Source: Methyloprofundus sp. (GTDB taxonomy: Bacteria > Pseudomonadota > Gammaproteobacteria > Methylococcales > Methylomonadaceae). From it: 38,948 bases of DNA. Shown one piece after another: positions 1 to 7,116 of the stretch. Every line of letters starts with the position of its first letter. Within the stretch, counting starts at the first letter, position 1. Where the stretch lies: the NCBI GenBank assembly GCA_014859465.1, contig JACUUF010000025.1, positions 1-38,948 of the forward strand. The letters are read 5' to 3'. The notes beneath the pieces are model-generated. The model did not search any database, had not been told where the DNA came from, and saw only the letters and a list, made by a program, of their open reading frames with translations. Made by a program: the position numbers and the translations under genes.

Positions 1-40
1 GGTTGACGATGGCCGTATTATCGCTGATTTCGGGAATTAT

Positions 41-1456
41 TCAGAGTCTCCCTAGAAGCCGTTTATATGCACTATCTTTGCCCAGATTCGGAACTTGCGC
101 ATCAGTAGCCCCTTGTATCTGAGCAAAGGCCTGCTGAGTCACTTGATTAGTAGTTCGAGGTGCCAACCGCCCTAGCAACGCCCTGAAATTTGAAAGACAG
201 GATCGTAGTCCAACACGAGATGAAAATTCCCTATCGGATAAAAGAAGTGCTACCTCTCGCAACTCGGCCTCACCAAACTTCGTTATCAATCGCTCGTAAT
301 ATGGAACAGCCATGTCTGATAACCCATGACCGTTGCCAATTCGAGCCATTACAAGCGTCTTAACATAAGACTTCCTCACGGCATCAGGTACCGTCCCAGC
401 AGAAGAAACGTAGGCATCAAGAGCTCGGGCGTGAGCAGGCTCGTTGTGAAAATTATTAAATCCAGTATGAGCGGAAAATAGGCTGTCAATCTTGTCAGCC
501 ATTTCTAGCGCAAGCGTATCATTTGGAAGAAAGGGAAGCCCTCCCACTACTGTAAGAAACTCGTTGGCAGCCTCTTTCCTATCTACCTCCCCGTTTGATG
601 CAAATGTCGCGTATTTAAAGCCACATTCGTATTTAACTTCATCCGGCGCAACACTCCACGCTGAACCAGCTACCAGCTTTATATTGCTTTTAATCTGAAC
701 TGCCGCATCTTTGGTCGTGTACATACCAAATAAGGTTCTGAGTACAGAAGTTGCCAACTCTGGAGGCAAATACTCGATTCCTGCCCTAATATACTGGGCA
801 TCCTGCTCAGTGAGCGTGGTATTCCTAATACTATTAAGAAAGCGCTTGACCTCAATTACGGGGCCTTCAGGCTCCTTTGCAATGACCTCTCGTATACAAG
901 TTTCCAGCCAAGATATCAACTGGAAGCCAGTGAGATCATTTTGGTTTGGGTGCGCTGCGCTGGCCCAATTCCGCATATCCCTTATATAGTCTAAGTGCTT
1001 GTAACCAATATCAGAAAGTATTCCTGTTAGATGGCAGCCCCGTATCAACTCCCACTCTTCGATTTTTTGAAGATCATCTTCATCTTTCAGTTTTGCTCTG
1101 CGCTTGGTATCTGTTACTACACTGTCATAAAAGTACTCTAAATCAAAACGAGCCACTTTGTTTCGAAGATTTACAACAGTCTCGTCCCAGATGAAGTTGA
1201 GAGCAGCATCAAACAATCCTGCCCCGCAGGCAGCAATAAATTTTGACAGGTAAATCGATGTCGATTTCCAATTAGCATCGATCAACTCAATCACATCGGG
1301 CACGTTAGCAATCACCCGTTGGCGCTCTTGAACAGGGACTAGGACATGTTCATTAGGTAATCCGAGCTCACCGAGGTACTGCGTCAACCCCGCTGTAAAT
1401 TGATCGACACTAGTTGCCACTTCATCTTTTGATAACACTTTTATCTCTTTGGTCAA
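41..1456 (-). CDS. Cassette-borne protein of unknown function with HEPN-like R-x6-H motif
   Basis: I do not recognise a named family for this 471-aa protein. It starts at a TTG five bases after a strong AAAGGAGG ribosome site. The gene lies just downstream (minus strand) of an integron attC core site, so it is placed like a cassette gene. It appears soluble and mostly helical, with no signal peptide or obvious membrane segment. Around residues 162-169 it reads RNWASAAH: an Arg, a polar residue and a His after six residues. That is the R-x4-6-H signature of HEPN ribonucleases, and it lies in a predicted helix after a charged stretch (residues 118-135). HEPN proteins are common toxin or defence RNases, but the rest of the protein gives no support I can name. 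The nuclease role is inferred from one motif. The stop codon is at the window's left edge, so any attC following it is out of view. Confidence 0.6.
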   Translation of the reverse strand: MTKEIKVLSKDEVATSVDQFTAGLTQYLGELGLPNEHVLVPVQERQRVIANVPDVIELIDANWKSTSIYLSKFIAACGAGLFDAALNFIWDETVVNLRNKVARFDLEYFYDSVVTDTKRRAKLKDEDDLQKIEEWELIRGCHLTGILSDIGYKHLDYIRDMRNWASAAHPNQNDLTGFQLISWLETCIREVIAKEPEGPVIEVKRFLNSIRNTTLTEQDAQYIRAGIEYLPPELATSVLRTLFGMYTTKDAAVQIKSNIKLVAGSAWSVAPDEVKYECGFKYATFASNGEVDRKEAANEFLTVVGGLPFLPNDTLALEMADKIDSLFSAHTGFNNFHNEPAHARALDAYVSSAGTVPDAVRKSYVKTLVMARIGNGHGLSDMAVPYYERLITKFGEAELREVALLLSDREFSSRVGLRSCLSNFRALLGRLAPRTTNQVTQQAFAQIQGATDAQVPNLGKDSAYKRLLGRL

Positions 1457-1481
1457 AACAACCTCCTTTATGGCAACGGAA

Positions 1482-1565
1482 ATCTAACGCCCGCAGCACG
1501 CGCGGCTTTGTAGTGGAGGCGAAGCCGCAGCGGAAAAGCCGTCGCCGTGCCTGCGATTGTTATGT
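1482..1565 (-). repeat. attC: Integron attC recombination site
   Basis: On the minus strand the 84-bp site runs from an inverse core ACATAAC (1559-1565), one base off the usual RYYYAAC, to a perfect core GTTAGAT (1482-1488, GTTRRRY). The flanks form an imperfect inverted repeat: CGCAG-CACG on one arm against CGCAGGCACG on the other. The unpaired G is the extrahelical base typical of attC hairpins. The GCGGCTT and AAGCC tracts further in extend the fold. The orientation agrees with the leftward genes: the stop codon of the 60-aa ORF is one base upstream of the site and the next gene starts about 26 bp after the core. I see no intI gene in the window. Confidence 0.8.
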
Positions 1566-1566
1566 A

Positions 1567-1749
1567 TTACTTGGATTTCTGGTAGTCCTCTAGATCGGGC
1601 AATTCGTCAATCGGCGGCTGCACATCACGATCAATGTATGTCCGTGGATCGAGAGGGATCGAGTTGCCACCTGGATCAACCACTTGGACACTGTGAATAG
1701 TCCCATCGCTAAGGCGCTGAACGTACAAACCTTTATAACTACTCGCCAT
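1567..1749 (-). CDS. Small cassette protein, unknown function (60 aa)
   Basis: A 60-aa acidic protein with no membrane segment. The start ATG follows an AAGGAGG ribosome site with six bases of spacing, and the stop codon abuts the attC site. That is the usual gene/attC arrangement of an integron cassette. It lies 24 bp downstream of the 83-aa ORF in the same direction, so the two are probably co-transcribed and may form one two-gene cassette. The C-terminal half is rich in Pro and Asp (a QPPIDELPDLEDY stretch), which suggests a flexible or partner-binding tail. I cannot assign a function. Confidence 0.6.
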   Translation of the reverse strand: MASSYKGLYVQRLSDGTIHSVQVVDPGGNSIPLDPRTYIDRDVQPPIDELPDLEDYQKSK

Positions 1750-1773
1750 ACTCTGCCTCCTTCGGTGTTTGGC

Positions 1774-2025
1774 CTACAACATACATTGCTGCCGGACTAA
1801 GCCAGCCCCACAGACATTCTGGACGTATACATCAATCTCACATTGTTGAGTCATATTCTTAAATGTCTCACCACCCATGCTGTAAAAATCTGGGTGAGAA
1901 ACGATATCGCCGATTTCCGGCTCACTGGAGTCTAAAAGCTCAAAAATCACATATTCTCCTGAACCATCAATCTCCGCTGCATACATTCCCCTCAAGGGGT
2001 TAACAACTTTCACTTCCGCTTTCAT
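1774..2025 (-). CDS. Small cassette protein, unknown function (83 aa)
   Basis: An 83-aa acidic protein with no signal peptide or transmembrane segment. The start ATG follows GAGGAG with five bases of spacing. The leader carries TGTTATGTAA about 17 bp upstream (minus strand), resembling a cassette boundary core site though not a perfect GTTRRRY. Three cysteines lie in the C-terminal third (QQC, NVC and the QQCML end). The alternating hydrophobic pattern (KAEVKVV, YAAEI, YVIFELL) suggests a small beta-rich fold. It is probably the first gene of the cassette that ends at the attC site. Function unknown. Confidence 0.6.
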   Translation of the reverse strand: MKAEVKVVNPLRGMYAAEIDGSGEYVIFELLDSSEPEIGDIVSHPDFYSMGGETFKNMTQQCEIDVYVQNVCGAGLVRQQCML

Positions 2026-2048
2026 CTCGACTCCTCGAAATTACATAA

Positions 2049-2339
2049 CAGTTTCTTCATGCGCCTGCGCACTTACACACCTGCGTCCTTGTTTAGCTCC
2101 CGAGTCTAACCCACTGTTCGCACTACGAAAACCCGCTTTGTTGTGTTTTTTCTCAAGATTAAAACGCGCATGCGCGTTTGCGCTCTTTACGTTCTTTACA
2201 CGTTGCGCGTTATCACTTTTTTCATATTTCTAAGTGTTTGTTTTTAAATCGGTTTTTTATTGAGTCGCTGGCAATTCGTGCATGCGCATTTTGGCGCTGG
2301 GGGTGTTAACGCGCATTGTGTTTCGGAAAAATACAAATA
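2049..2339. other. Intergenic region between cassettes and umuDC, with an 18-bp perfect palindrome
   Basis: I see no gene here. It holds a perfect 18-bp palindrome, AAACGCGCATGCGCGTTT (2162-2179), and several other GCGC/TGCGC-rich stretches. On the minus strand GTTAGAC (2104-2110) fits the integron core-site consensus, about 60 bp before the degenerate GTTATGT (2042-2048), so part of an attI or a decayed attC may lie here. I could not fold the interval into a convincing attC. An integron integrase would be expected on this side of the cassettes, reading rightward; umuD stands there instead. Confidence 0.4.
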
Positions 2340-2343
2340 TACT
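2316..2343 (+). promoter_or_regulatory. Candidate umuDC promoter
   Basis: TTGTGT at 2316-2321 and TATACT at 2338-2343 are separated by 16 bp and match sigma70 -35 and -10 elements (the -10 at 5 of 6 positions). The -10 overlaps the LexA box, so bound LexA would block RNA polymerase. The -35 match is weak, which suits a gene that should be tight until induced. Confidence 0.5.
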
Positions 2344-2359
2344 GTATATATAACCAGTA
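2340..2359 (+). promoter_or_regulatory. LexA operator (SOS box) of umuDC
   Basis: TACTGTATATATAACCAGTA is a CTG-N10-CAG box with matching TA flanks. It differs from the E. coli consensus only near the right half-site. It lies about 20 bp before the umuD start and overlaps the -10 element. LexA repression, relieved by RecA after DNA damage, is established for umuDC operons and is expected here. Confidence 0.9.
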
Positions 2360-2379
2360 TTTTAGGTATCTGTATTTTC

Positions 2380-2820
2380 ATGAGCATTACTCTACTTGGC
2401 AACGCCATCGACGGCCCTGTTGCGATCACTTGGCAGATGCCGTTGTACACCGAGCGCGTTACGGCGGGTTTTCCTTCGCCAGCGCAAGACCACATAGAGC
2501 AAACCCTCGACCTGAATGAGCTGTGCATCAGTCATCCGGCCGCGACGTTTTTTGTGCGTGTCGAGGGCGAGTCGATGACCGGTGCGGGTATTTTTCCGAA
2601 TGATATTTTGGTGGTCGATCGTTCGCTTACGGCGCGTCATGGCGACATTGTAATCGCCAATTTGGAGTACGAAATGACGGTCAAGCAGCTGCATTTAACA
2701 CCGCCGCCTATTCGCTTATTGCCCTGCAATGCGGCGTATTCTCCACTGATCATGAGCGACGACATGGTGTTGGAAATTTTCGGCGTGGTGACCAACGTGG
2801 TCAGGAAACTGCGCCAATGA
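2380..2820 (+). CDS. umuD: UmuD, self-cleaving subunit of DNA polymerase V
   Basis: A 146-aa S24-family LexA-like peptidase (E. coli UmuD is 139 aa). Single-stranded-DNA-bound RecA triggers self-cleavage, and the product UmuD' joins UmuC to make the error-prone polymerase V. The catalytic dyad is visible: Ser65 in GESMTG and Lys102 in MTVKQL. The likely cleavage site is Ala29-Gly30 in TAGFPSP, equivalent to the Cys-Gly bond of E. coli. I chose the ATG at 2380 because it gives the family length and lies directly after the LexA box; the upstream in-frame extension would run through the operator. The ribosome site is weak. The stop overlaps the umuC start (ATGA), so the two are translationally coupled. 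Confidence 0.92.
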   Translation: MSITLLGNAIDGPVAITWQMPLYTERVTAGFPSPAQDHIEQTLDLNELCISHPAATFFVRVEGESMTGAGIFPNDILVVDRSLTARHGDIVIANLEYEMTVKQLHLTPPPIRLLPCNAAYSPLIMSDDMVLEIFGVVTNVVRKLRQ

Positions 2821-4124
2821 GTGTGTTCGCGTTGGTTGATTGCAACAACTTTTACGCCAGCTGCGAAAAACTGTTTCGTCCCGACTTGCGCCATGCGCCG
2901 CTGATCGTGCTGTCGAATAACGACGGTTGCGTGGTGGCGCGCTCGAAAGAAGCCAAAGCCCTCGGCATTAAGATGGGCGTGCCAGTACACAAAATTAAAG
3001 CGCAAATTCAGCAACACGGTATTCAGGTGTTTTCATCCAACTACGCACTGTATGGCGACATCTCTCACCGCGTTATGCAAACCTTAGAATCGCTGGCACC
3101 GGCGGTTGAGGTGTATTCCATTGATGAGGCTTTTTTGGATTTAACCGGCGTCGCCAATGCGGTGGGTTTAACCGAATTCGGTTTACACGTTCGTGCCACC
3201 GTACAACAACACGTCGGCATGACCGTGTGTGTGGGGATCGCGCCGAGTAAAACGCTGGCCAAGCTGGCCAATCATGCCGCCAAGCAATACCCCGCCACGC
3301 GGGGCGTGGTGGATTTGACCGATCCAGCTCGTCAAAAAAAGCTGCTTAGCCTGATGCCGGTGAGTGAGGTTTGGGGCGTAGGGCGCAAACTCAGCGAAAG
3401 GCTGAACGCGCTTGGCATTACCACCGCCTTGCAATTAGCAGAGCAGAATCCGAAAGACATTCGGCGCAGGTTTTCAGTGGTGCTAGAGCGCACCGTACGC
3501 GAGCTCAACGGCGAAAGTTGCTTGCCGTTGGAGGACATCACGCCCACCAAGCAGCAAATTTTATGCAGCCGCAGTTTTGGCCAGCGTGTTACCCACTACA
3601 GCGACATGCACGCCGCCATCAACAGCTACGTCGCGCGGGCGGCCGAGAAGCTACGCCATGAACAGCAGCACTGCCAGCGGCTCAGTGTGTACATTCGCAC
3701 AGGGCTGTTTAACCCCAACGACCCACGCTACAGCAACAGCGCCAGCCTGCGGCTGGATTACCCAACCGACGATACGCGCGTATTACTGCACGCCGCGGGG
3801 CGTTTGTTGCAAGGCATTTGGAAAGAGGGTTACCGCTACGCCAAAGCGGGCATTACCCTCAGTGATTTTTACGACCGTGGCGTGACACAGCCCGACTTAT
3901 TCATTCAACCGAACAGCAACCCCCGCAGCGCACGCTTGATGCACACGCTGGATTGCATCAACCAACATCAGCGCGGTCGGGTATTTTTCGCCAGCCAAGG
4001 CACGGGGAATGCGTGGGCGATGAACCGCAACTACCTGTCACCCAGTTACACAACCCACTGGCAAGCATTGCCGAAGGTGACAAGCAAGAAGAGCAGCAAT
4101 CAAAAAAGACCGTTTGAAATATAA
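2817..4124 (+). CDS. umuC: UmuC, catalytic subunit of DNA polymerase V
   Basis: A full-length (435-aa) Y-family translesion polymerase. The metal-binding acids are in place: Asp8 in the N-terminal FALVDCNNFYASCE motif and Asp103-Glu104 in YSIDEAFLDL. The NNDGCVVARS stretch and the helix-hairpin-helix region (VWGVGRKL) follow, then the little-finger domain and the UmuC-type C-terminus with DLF (residues about 360-363), which resembles a beta-clamp-binding motif. It overlaps umuD by four bases and shares its LexA-controlled promoter. With UmuD' it copies past DNA lesions at the cost of mutation. A weak hairpin, AAACCA/TGGTTT (4123-4145), overlaps the stop codon. Confidence 0.95.
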   Translation: MSVFALVDCNNFYASCEKLFRPDLRHAPLIVLSNNDGCVVARSKEAKALGIKMGVPVHKIKAQIQQHGIQVFSSNYALYGDISHRVMQTLESLAPAVEVYSIDEAFLDLTGVANAVGLTEFGLHVRATVQQHVGMTVCVGIAPSKTLAKLANHAAKQYPATRGVVDLTDPARQKKLLSLMPVSEVWGVGRKLSERLNALGITTALQLAEQNPKDIRRRFSVVLERTVRELNGESCLPLEDITPTKQQILCSRSFGQRVTHYSDMHAAINSYVARAAEKLRHEQQHCQRLSVYIRTGLFNPNDPRYSNSASLRLDYPTDDTRVLLHAAGRLLQGIWKEGYRYAKAGITLSDFYDRGVTQPDLFIQPNSNPRSARLMHTLDCINQHQRGRVFFASQGTGNAWAMNRNYLSPSYTTHWQALPKVTSKKSSNQKRPFEI

Positions 4125-4477
4125 ACCAAACAACAAACGTGGTTTCAATTTAGGCTGAAGACCGAATAAGTTAGCGGTCACTATCGCGGGAGATACTACT
4201 AGAATGGCCCGCCCGAGAGGATTCGAACCTCTGACCTTTGCCTCCGGAGGGCAGCAATCACACAATAAAAACTGATGTGAAGTAGCGATCATAAGGGGCC
4301 AACTGCTTTCAAACCATACTACCAACCACTATCGATTCAATTATTTTCTATGCTTGAGTAAATTAATGACCCGCAATCAAAAAACCATTACCAATACGCC
4401 TTAAACACAGGCAGTAGAGCTGCAAACAAAAAGCGTATACAATGCGCGCAGCTAGTTTCAAGTACACTAGACAATAG
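4125..4477. other. Intergenic region between umuC and tRNA-Arg
   Basis: No protein gene is convincing here. The stretch contains the minus-strand half tRNA-Arg (4204-4254) listed separately. The DNA between it and the intact tRNA is AT-rich and without clear ORFs. The tRNA promoter should lie just before 4478; TACACT at 4463-4468 is a possible -10, with no good -35. Confidence 0.4.
4204..4254 (-). pseudogene. Truncated tRNA-Arg(CCG), 3' half only
   Basis: On the minus strand this reads from the anticodon arm (CTGCC-CTCCGGA-GGCAA, anticodon CCG) through the variable loop and T arm to the CCA end. The acceptor 5' strand and D arm are missing; unrelated AT-rich DNA replaces them. The last 34 bases (4204-4237) are identical to the 3' end of the intact tRNA at 4522-4555, but in inverted orientation. 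The anticodon stem differs from that tRNA, and its C27-A43 pair is mismatched. A fragment beginning at the anticodon arm is what tRNA-targeting integrases typically leave as an attachment site, so this is probably an att scar. Confidence 0.8.
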
Positions 4478-4554
4478 CCGCCCGTAGCTCAGCTGGATAG
4501 AGTGCGCCCCTCCGGAGGGCGAGGTCAGAGGTTCGAATCCTCTCGGGCGGGCCA
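4478..4554 (+). tRNA. tRNA-Arg (anticodon CCG)
   Basis: A complete 77-nt cloverleaf. The acceptor CCGCCCG pairs with CGGGCGG, followed by discriminator G and an encoded CCA. The D arm is GCTC-AGCTGGATA-GAGT, the anticodon arm CGCCC-CTCCGGA-GGGCG gives anticodon CCG, and the T arm is AGAGG-TTCGAAT-CCTCT. It is very like E. coli tRNA-Arg(CCG). It decodes CGG. Its 3' end borders the defence cluster, and 3' ends of tRNA-Arg genes are common insertion sites for genomic islands. Confidence 0.95.
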
Positions 4555-4603
4555 TCCGTTTTGACATCTTCTCCTTGCGACCCAAATCAGCTGAAATCAT
4601 GGC

Positions 4604-4632
4604 TGAGACCAAATTGAGACCATTCTGAGACC
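4604..4632 (+). repeat. Three TGAGACC direct repeats spaced 11 bp apart
   Basis: TGAGACC occurs at 4604-4610, 4615-4621 and 4626-4632, exactly one helical turn apart, 50 bp past the 3' end of tRNA-Arg. Repeats phased on one face of the helix near a tRNA suit recombinase arm-type or accessory-protein binding sites. That role is an inference. Confidence 0.55.
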
Positions 4633-4638
4633 GGCTGC

Positions 4639-4669
4639 AAAAAACCCGATCTGTTGAGCATATTGATCG
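4639..4669 (-). terminator. Weak candidate terminator after the 808-aa gene
   Basis: On the minus strand a CGATC stem (4665-4669) pairs with GATCG (4647-4651) across a 13-base loop, followed by GG and six T (4644-4639). The stem is short and the loop large, so this is tentative. It lies 20 bp past the stop codon of the PIWI-RE-like gene. Confidence 0.3.
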
Positions 4670-4689
4670 TCTTTGTTTTTGATAGCTGC

Positions 4690-7116
4690 TCATCTTTGCA
4701 AAACCGCATCTTTTGAGCCGAGATTAATCTCTTTCCATCGTTTGATTAGTGTTGTTACGCAGGGGTTACCAGCGAGCTGATTCATACGAACCCAATCTAC
4801 ATCGAGTAAATCTACCAGTAGGTCAACATCCAATCGACCTTGTAAGGTATGCCATTGTCGGATGCTCGGCTGTCTCATTAACTGAGCTTTTGGAGAAGTT
4901 AATCCACCAACAACAAAATATCCCTTTTCCTTGTCGTACCATATGCGTTGAATGCCAGGTATGTTACTCATCCAGCGTTTGATATCGTTTAAAGGCTTAT
5001 CGAAGTATCGGGATAACAAGGTATCTAAACTACCACTGATTGAAGTGTCTTTTTTCTTTCCTCGCTTATCTAACCAACGCTGAATAACCTCTTTTTTCAC
5101 CTGATAGTAAGTCACCTTCGTTTCATTTTGCTGATGAAGCGAAACTAATTGTTCTTGCCATAATTCAACTAATTCGGGCAACTCACTTTCAAATCGCATT
5201 GTTGCCTTTTGGCTGGATAACACGCCATCATCACTCAATTCTTTGACAATATTGAGCAATACTTCACTATCTGGCAGCATCCAATCCGTCAACGGATAAG
5301 GCTTCTGTTTCTTGGTTAAATCTGAAAACGCATCTTCCATACCCAGTGGCAATACATTCGTTTGGTCATATGATGGATCTTGCATCATGATTGACACTTG
5401 TGCGTCCTTATCCTTACTCAAAACAAGCGTAATTCTTGCCGCAAATTGTCGTTGTTTATCAACTTCAGTACCGTAGTAATCTATTAGGACATTCTGACGA
5501 TAACTATAGGGCCAATTCTCATTCATCAAAGTGATCAAATCATGTACGGATGTTTCGAAATTGGCGAGGTACTCATTTGTTTTCAAAGTCATACCAGAAT
5601 CAGTGGGATCGAAGGGGATCAAAACCGGTCTGTCGTTTGAAACCGTAAACAAATAACCATCAGTAATGACAATGGTTGATTCGTTTAAACAGGCGCGTTG
5701 CAATGGCAAGACTTGAGAAATAGGCCTGCCAGAATCAATCAGTAAACGCTTGACCTCTAACTCTTTAAGAACCACTTCAAGCTTTCTAATAATCGCTTCT
5801 TTGTAAGCCTTGGTATCTAATAAGTCGTAACTGTAAGCGTAATATCCACCGTCTGGTGCAACGTATAGTTTTATCGGGTCATCGTCTCTTTTTGACTCGA
5901 TTAACACCCCTTTTTCGACTGAGTCTCCCGTTACATCATGAGGATTAATGTTGATATGTTGAACTGCACACCGTCCAACTAACGACTTCGTTAGTGGATA
6001 ACGATCATCTGCAATACCTTTTTCCTGATCTAGCAGAATCAAAACACGATCTGAACGGTCAAGCTTTACCTGTTCAAACTCATTTGGTCCAATGCCCTCT
6101 AGCAAATCCCACGAAACAGAAACTCCTTTCTGTGCAATTAGCGATTTAAATAAGTCTAAAATTTCATCACAAGCAACAACGGCATTAACTCTTAGATCTA
6201 TAACCTTGATTTCACCGGATATCTCGATGCTTGGGAAAGATGACTTAGCCTTATTGGCTTTATGCTTTGTTTTCAACGTCAGTGGTTGAAGATTTAATGT
6301 TTTAGCTGAAAGTTCAAAGCCATAGTCACGCGCAAAAAGGATAAACGCATCTTGCACTGGTTTTAACACCATAGGCCAACTTTGCTCAAATCTAGCTGGT
6401 GTAGAAAGATCCAGAAATGGTCGTTGTTTACGAGAGTTTTTACTCTTTTTTATTTCCTTAAACAGTGTACCTCTCGGTTTTCTTTCATGGCCAGGATACC
6501 ACCTGACGAGAACCTTATTTTTGTCATAGACCCATAGAGGCTTCTTAGTGCGATCTATATCATCGTCATTAGATAACGGTCTTAATGGAACATTGGTATA
6601 GAACAGAGCAATCTCAGTGGTATTTCCATCTTTTAACTGCTGAGTTCTACAATCAAGGCTGATCGCATTGACACCGCCAGCCCAGCTATCTACTTTCAAT
6701 AACGGACAACCTAAACTGTAAGCGCCTTTACAATGACCGCCAAAAGCCCGCAATGATCGCATCATTAGTCGAATCCACACAGGATTTAACACCGGTGAAT
6801 ATTCAACTCGAACCGGAGTAATAGGTTGCAACTCAGCGTCTACAATAGGCGGGGGAATATCACTTGAACTTTGCAAAGCCACATAAAGACCAAACTGATT
6901 ACCATTTGTTTTCATTAAATAGGCAAACTGCCTGCTGTCCAACTCAGCATCAATTCGCTCTTCCCAGGCTTTTTTCTTCTCTTTCCACTGATAGTTGTTA
7001 TTGAGAAGTGGATAGTGATAAACCACAAATTTGTTGGCTTTATCTGCATCAACCTCGCTATTGAGGTAAACCAAGTGAGACAGAGGCAACTTCCTCAAAT
7101 CTTTATTGTTATTCAT
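4690..7116 (-). CDS. Candidate PIWI-RE/Argonaute-like protein (808 aa)
   Basis: A large soluble protein. I chose the ATG at 7116 because it overlaps the helicase stop as TAATG, implying translational coupling; an upstream in-frame start at 7161 would lie inside the helicase gene. Around residues 373-386 it reads YPLTKSLVGRCAVQH. The Tyr-x3-Lys followed by Gln resembles the 5'-phosphate pocket of Argonaute/PIWI MID domains and comes right after a hydrophobic strand (VLILLDQ). About 370 residues precede it and about 420 follow. Prokaryotic PIWI-RE proteins (DUF3962/DUF3893) are known to be encoded with a DinG-type helicase and a restriction-endonuclease-fold domain, which is what stands next door. 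I do not see an unambiguous catalytic RNase H tetrad, so cleavage by this subunit is uncertain. It could instead be an unrelated partner of the helicase. Predicted role: nucleic-acid-guided or structure-specific defence. Confidence 0.4.
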   Translation of the reverse strand: MNNNKDLRKLPLSHLVYLNSEVDADKANKFVVYHYPLLNNNYQWKEKKKAWEERIDAELDSRQFAYLMKTNGNQFGLYVALQSSSDIPPPIVDAELQPITPVRVEYSPVLNPVWIRLMMRSLRAFGGHCKGAYSLGCPLLKVDSWAGGVNAISLDCRTQQLKDGNTTEIALFYTNVPLRPLSNDDDIDRTKKPLWVYDKNKVLVRWYPGHERKPRGTLFKEIKKSKNSRKQRPFLDLSTPARFEQSWPMVLKPVQDAFILFARDYGFELSAKTLNLQPLTLKTKHKANKAKSSFPSIEISGEIKVIDLRVNAVVACDEILDLFKSLIAQKGVSVSWDLLEGIGPNEFEQVKLDRSDRVLILLDQEKGIADDRYPLTKSLVGRCAVQHININPHDVTGDSVEKGVLIESKRDDDPIKLYVAPDGGYYAYSYDLLDTKAYKEAIIRKLEVVLKELEVKRLLIDSGRPISQVLPLQRACLNESTIVITDGYLFTVSNDRPVLIPFDPTDSGMTLKTNEYLANFETSVHDLITLMNENWPYSYRQNVLIDYYGTEVDKQRQFAARITLVLSKDKDAQVSIMMQDPSYDQTNVLPLGMEDAFSDLTKKQKPYPLTDWMLPDSEVLLNIVKELSDDGVLSSQKATMRFESELPELVELWQEQLVSLHQQNETKVTYYQVKKEVIQRWLDKRGKKKDTSISGSLDTLLSRYFDKPLNDIKRWMSNIPGIQRIWYDKEKGYFVVGGLTSPKAQLMRQPSIRQWHTLQGRLDVDLLVDLLDVDWVRMNQLAGNPCVTTLIKRWKEINLGSKDAVLQR

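Noticed and set aside
2042..2110. Second attC or attI site before the 83-aa gene
   Set aside because: Core-like heptamers are present but the arms do not pair as an attC and no integrase gene adjoins.
2637..3017. 126-aa ORF on the minus strand
   Set aside because: Lies opposite the umuD/umuC junction, whose proteins carry their full catalytic motifs.
4388..4693. 101-aa ORF on the minus strand
   Set aside because: It runs through the tRNA-Arg gene, so it is a chance reading frame.
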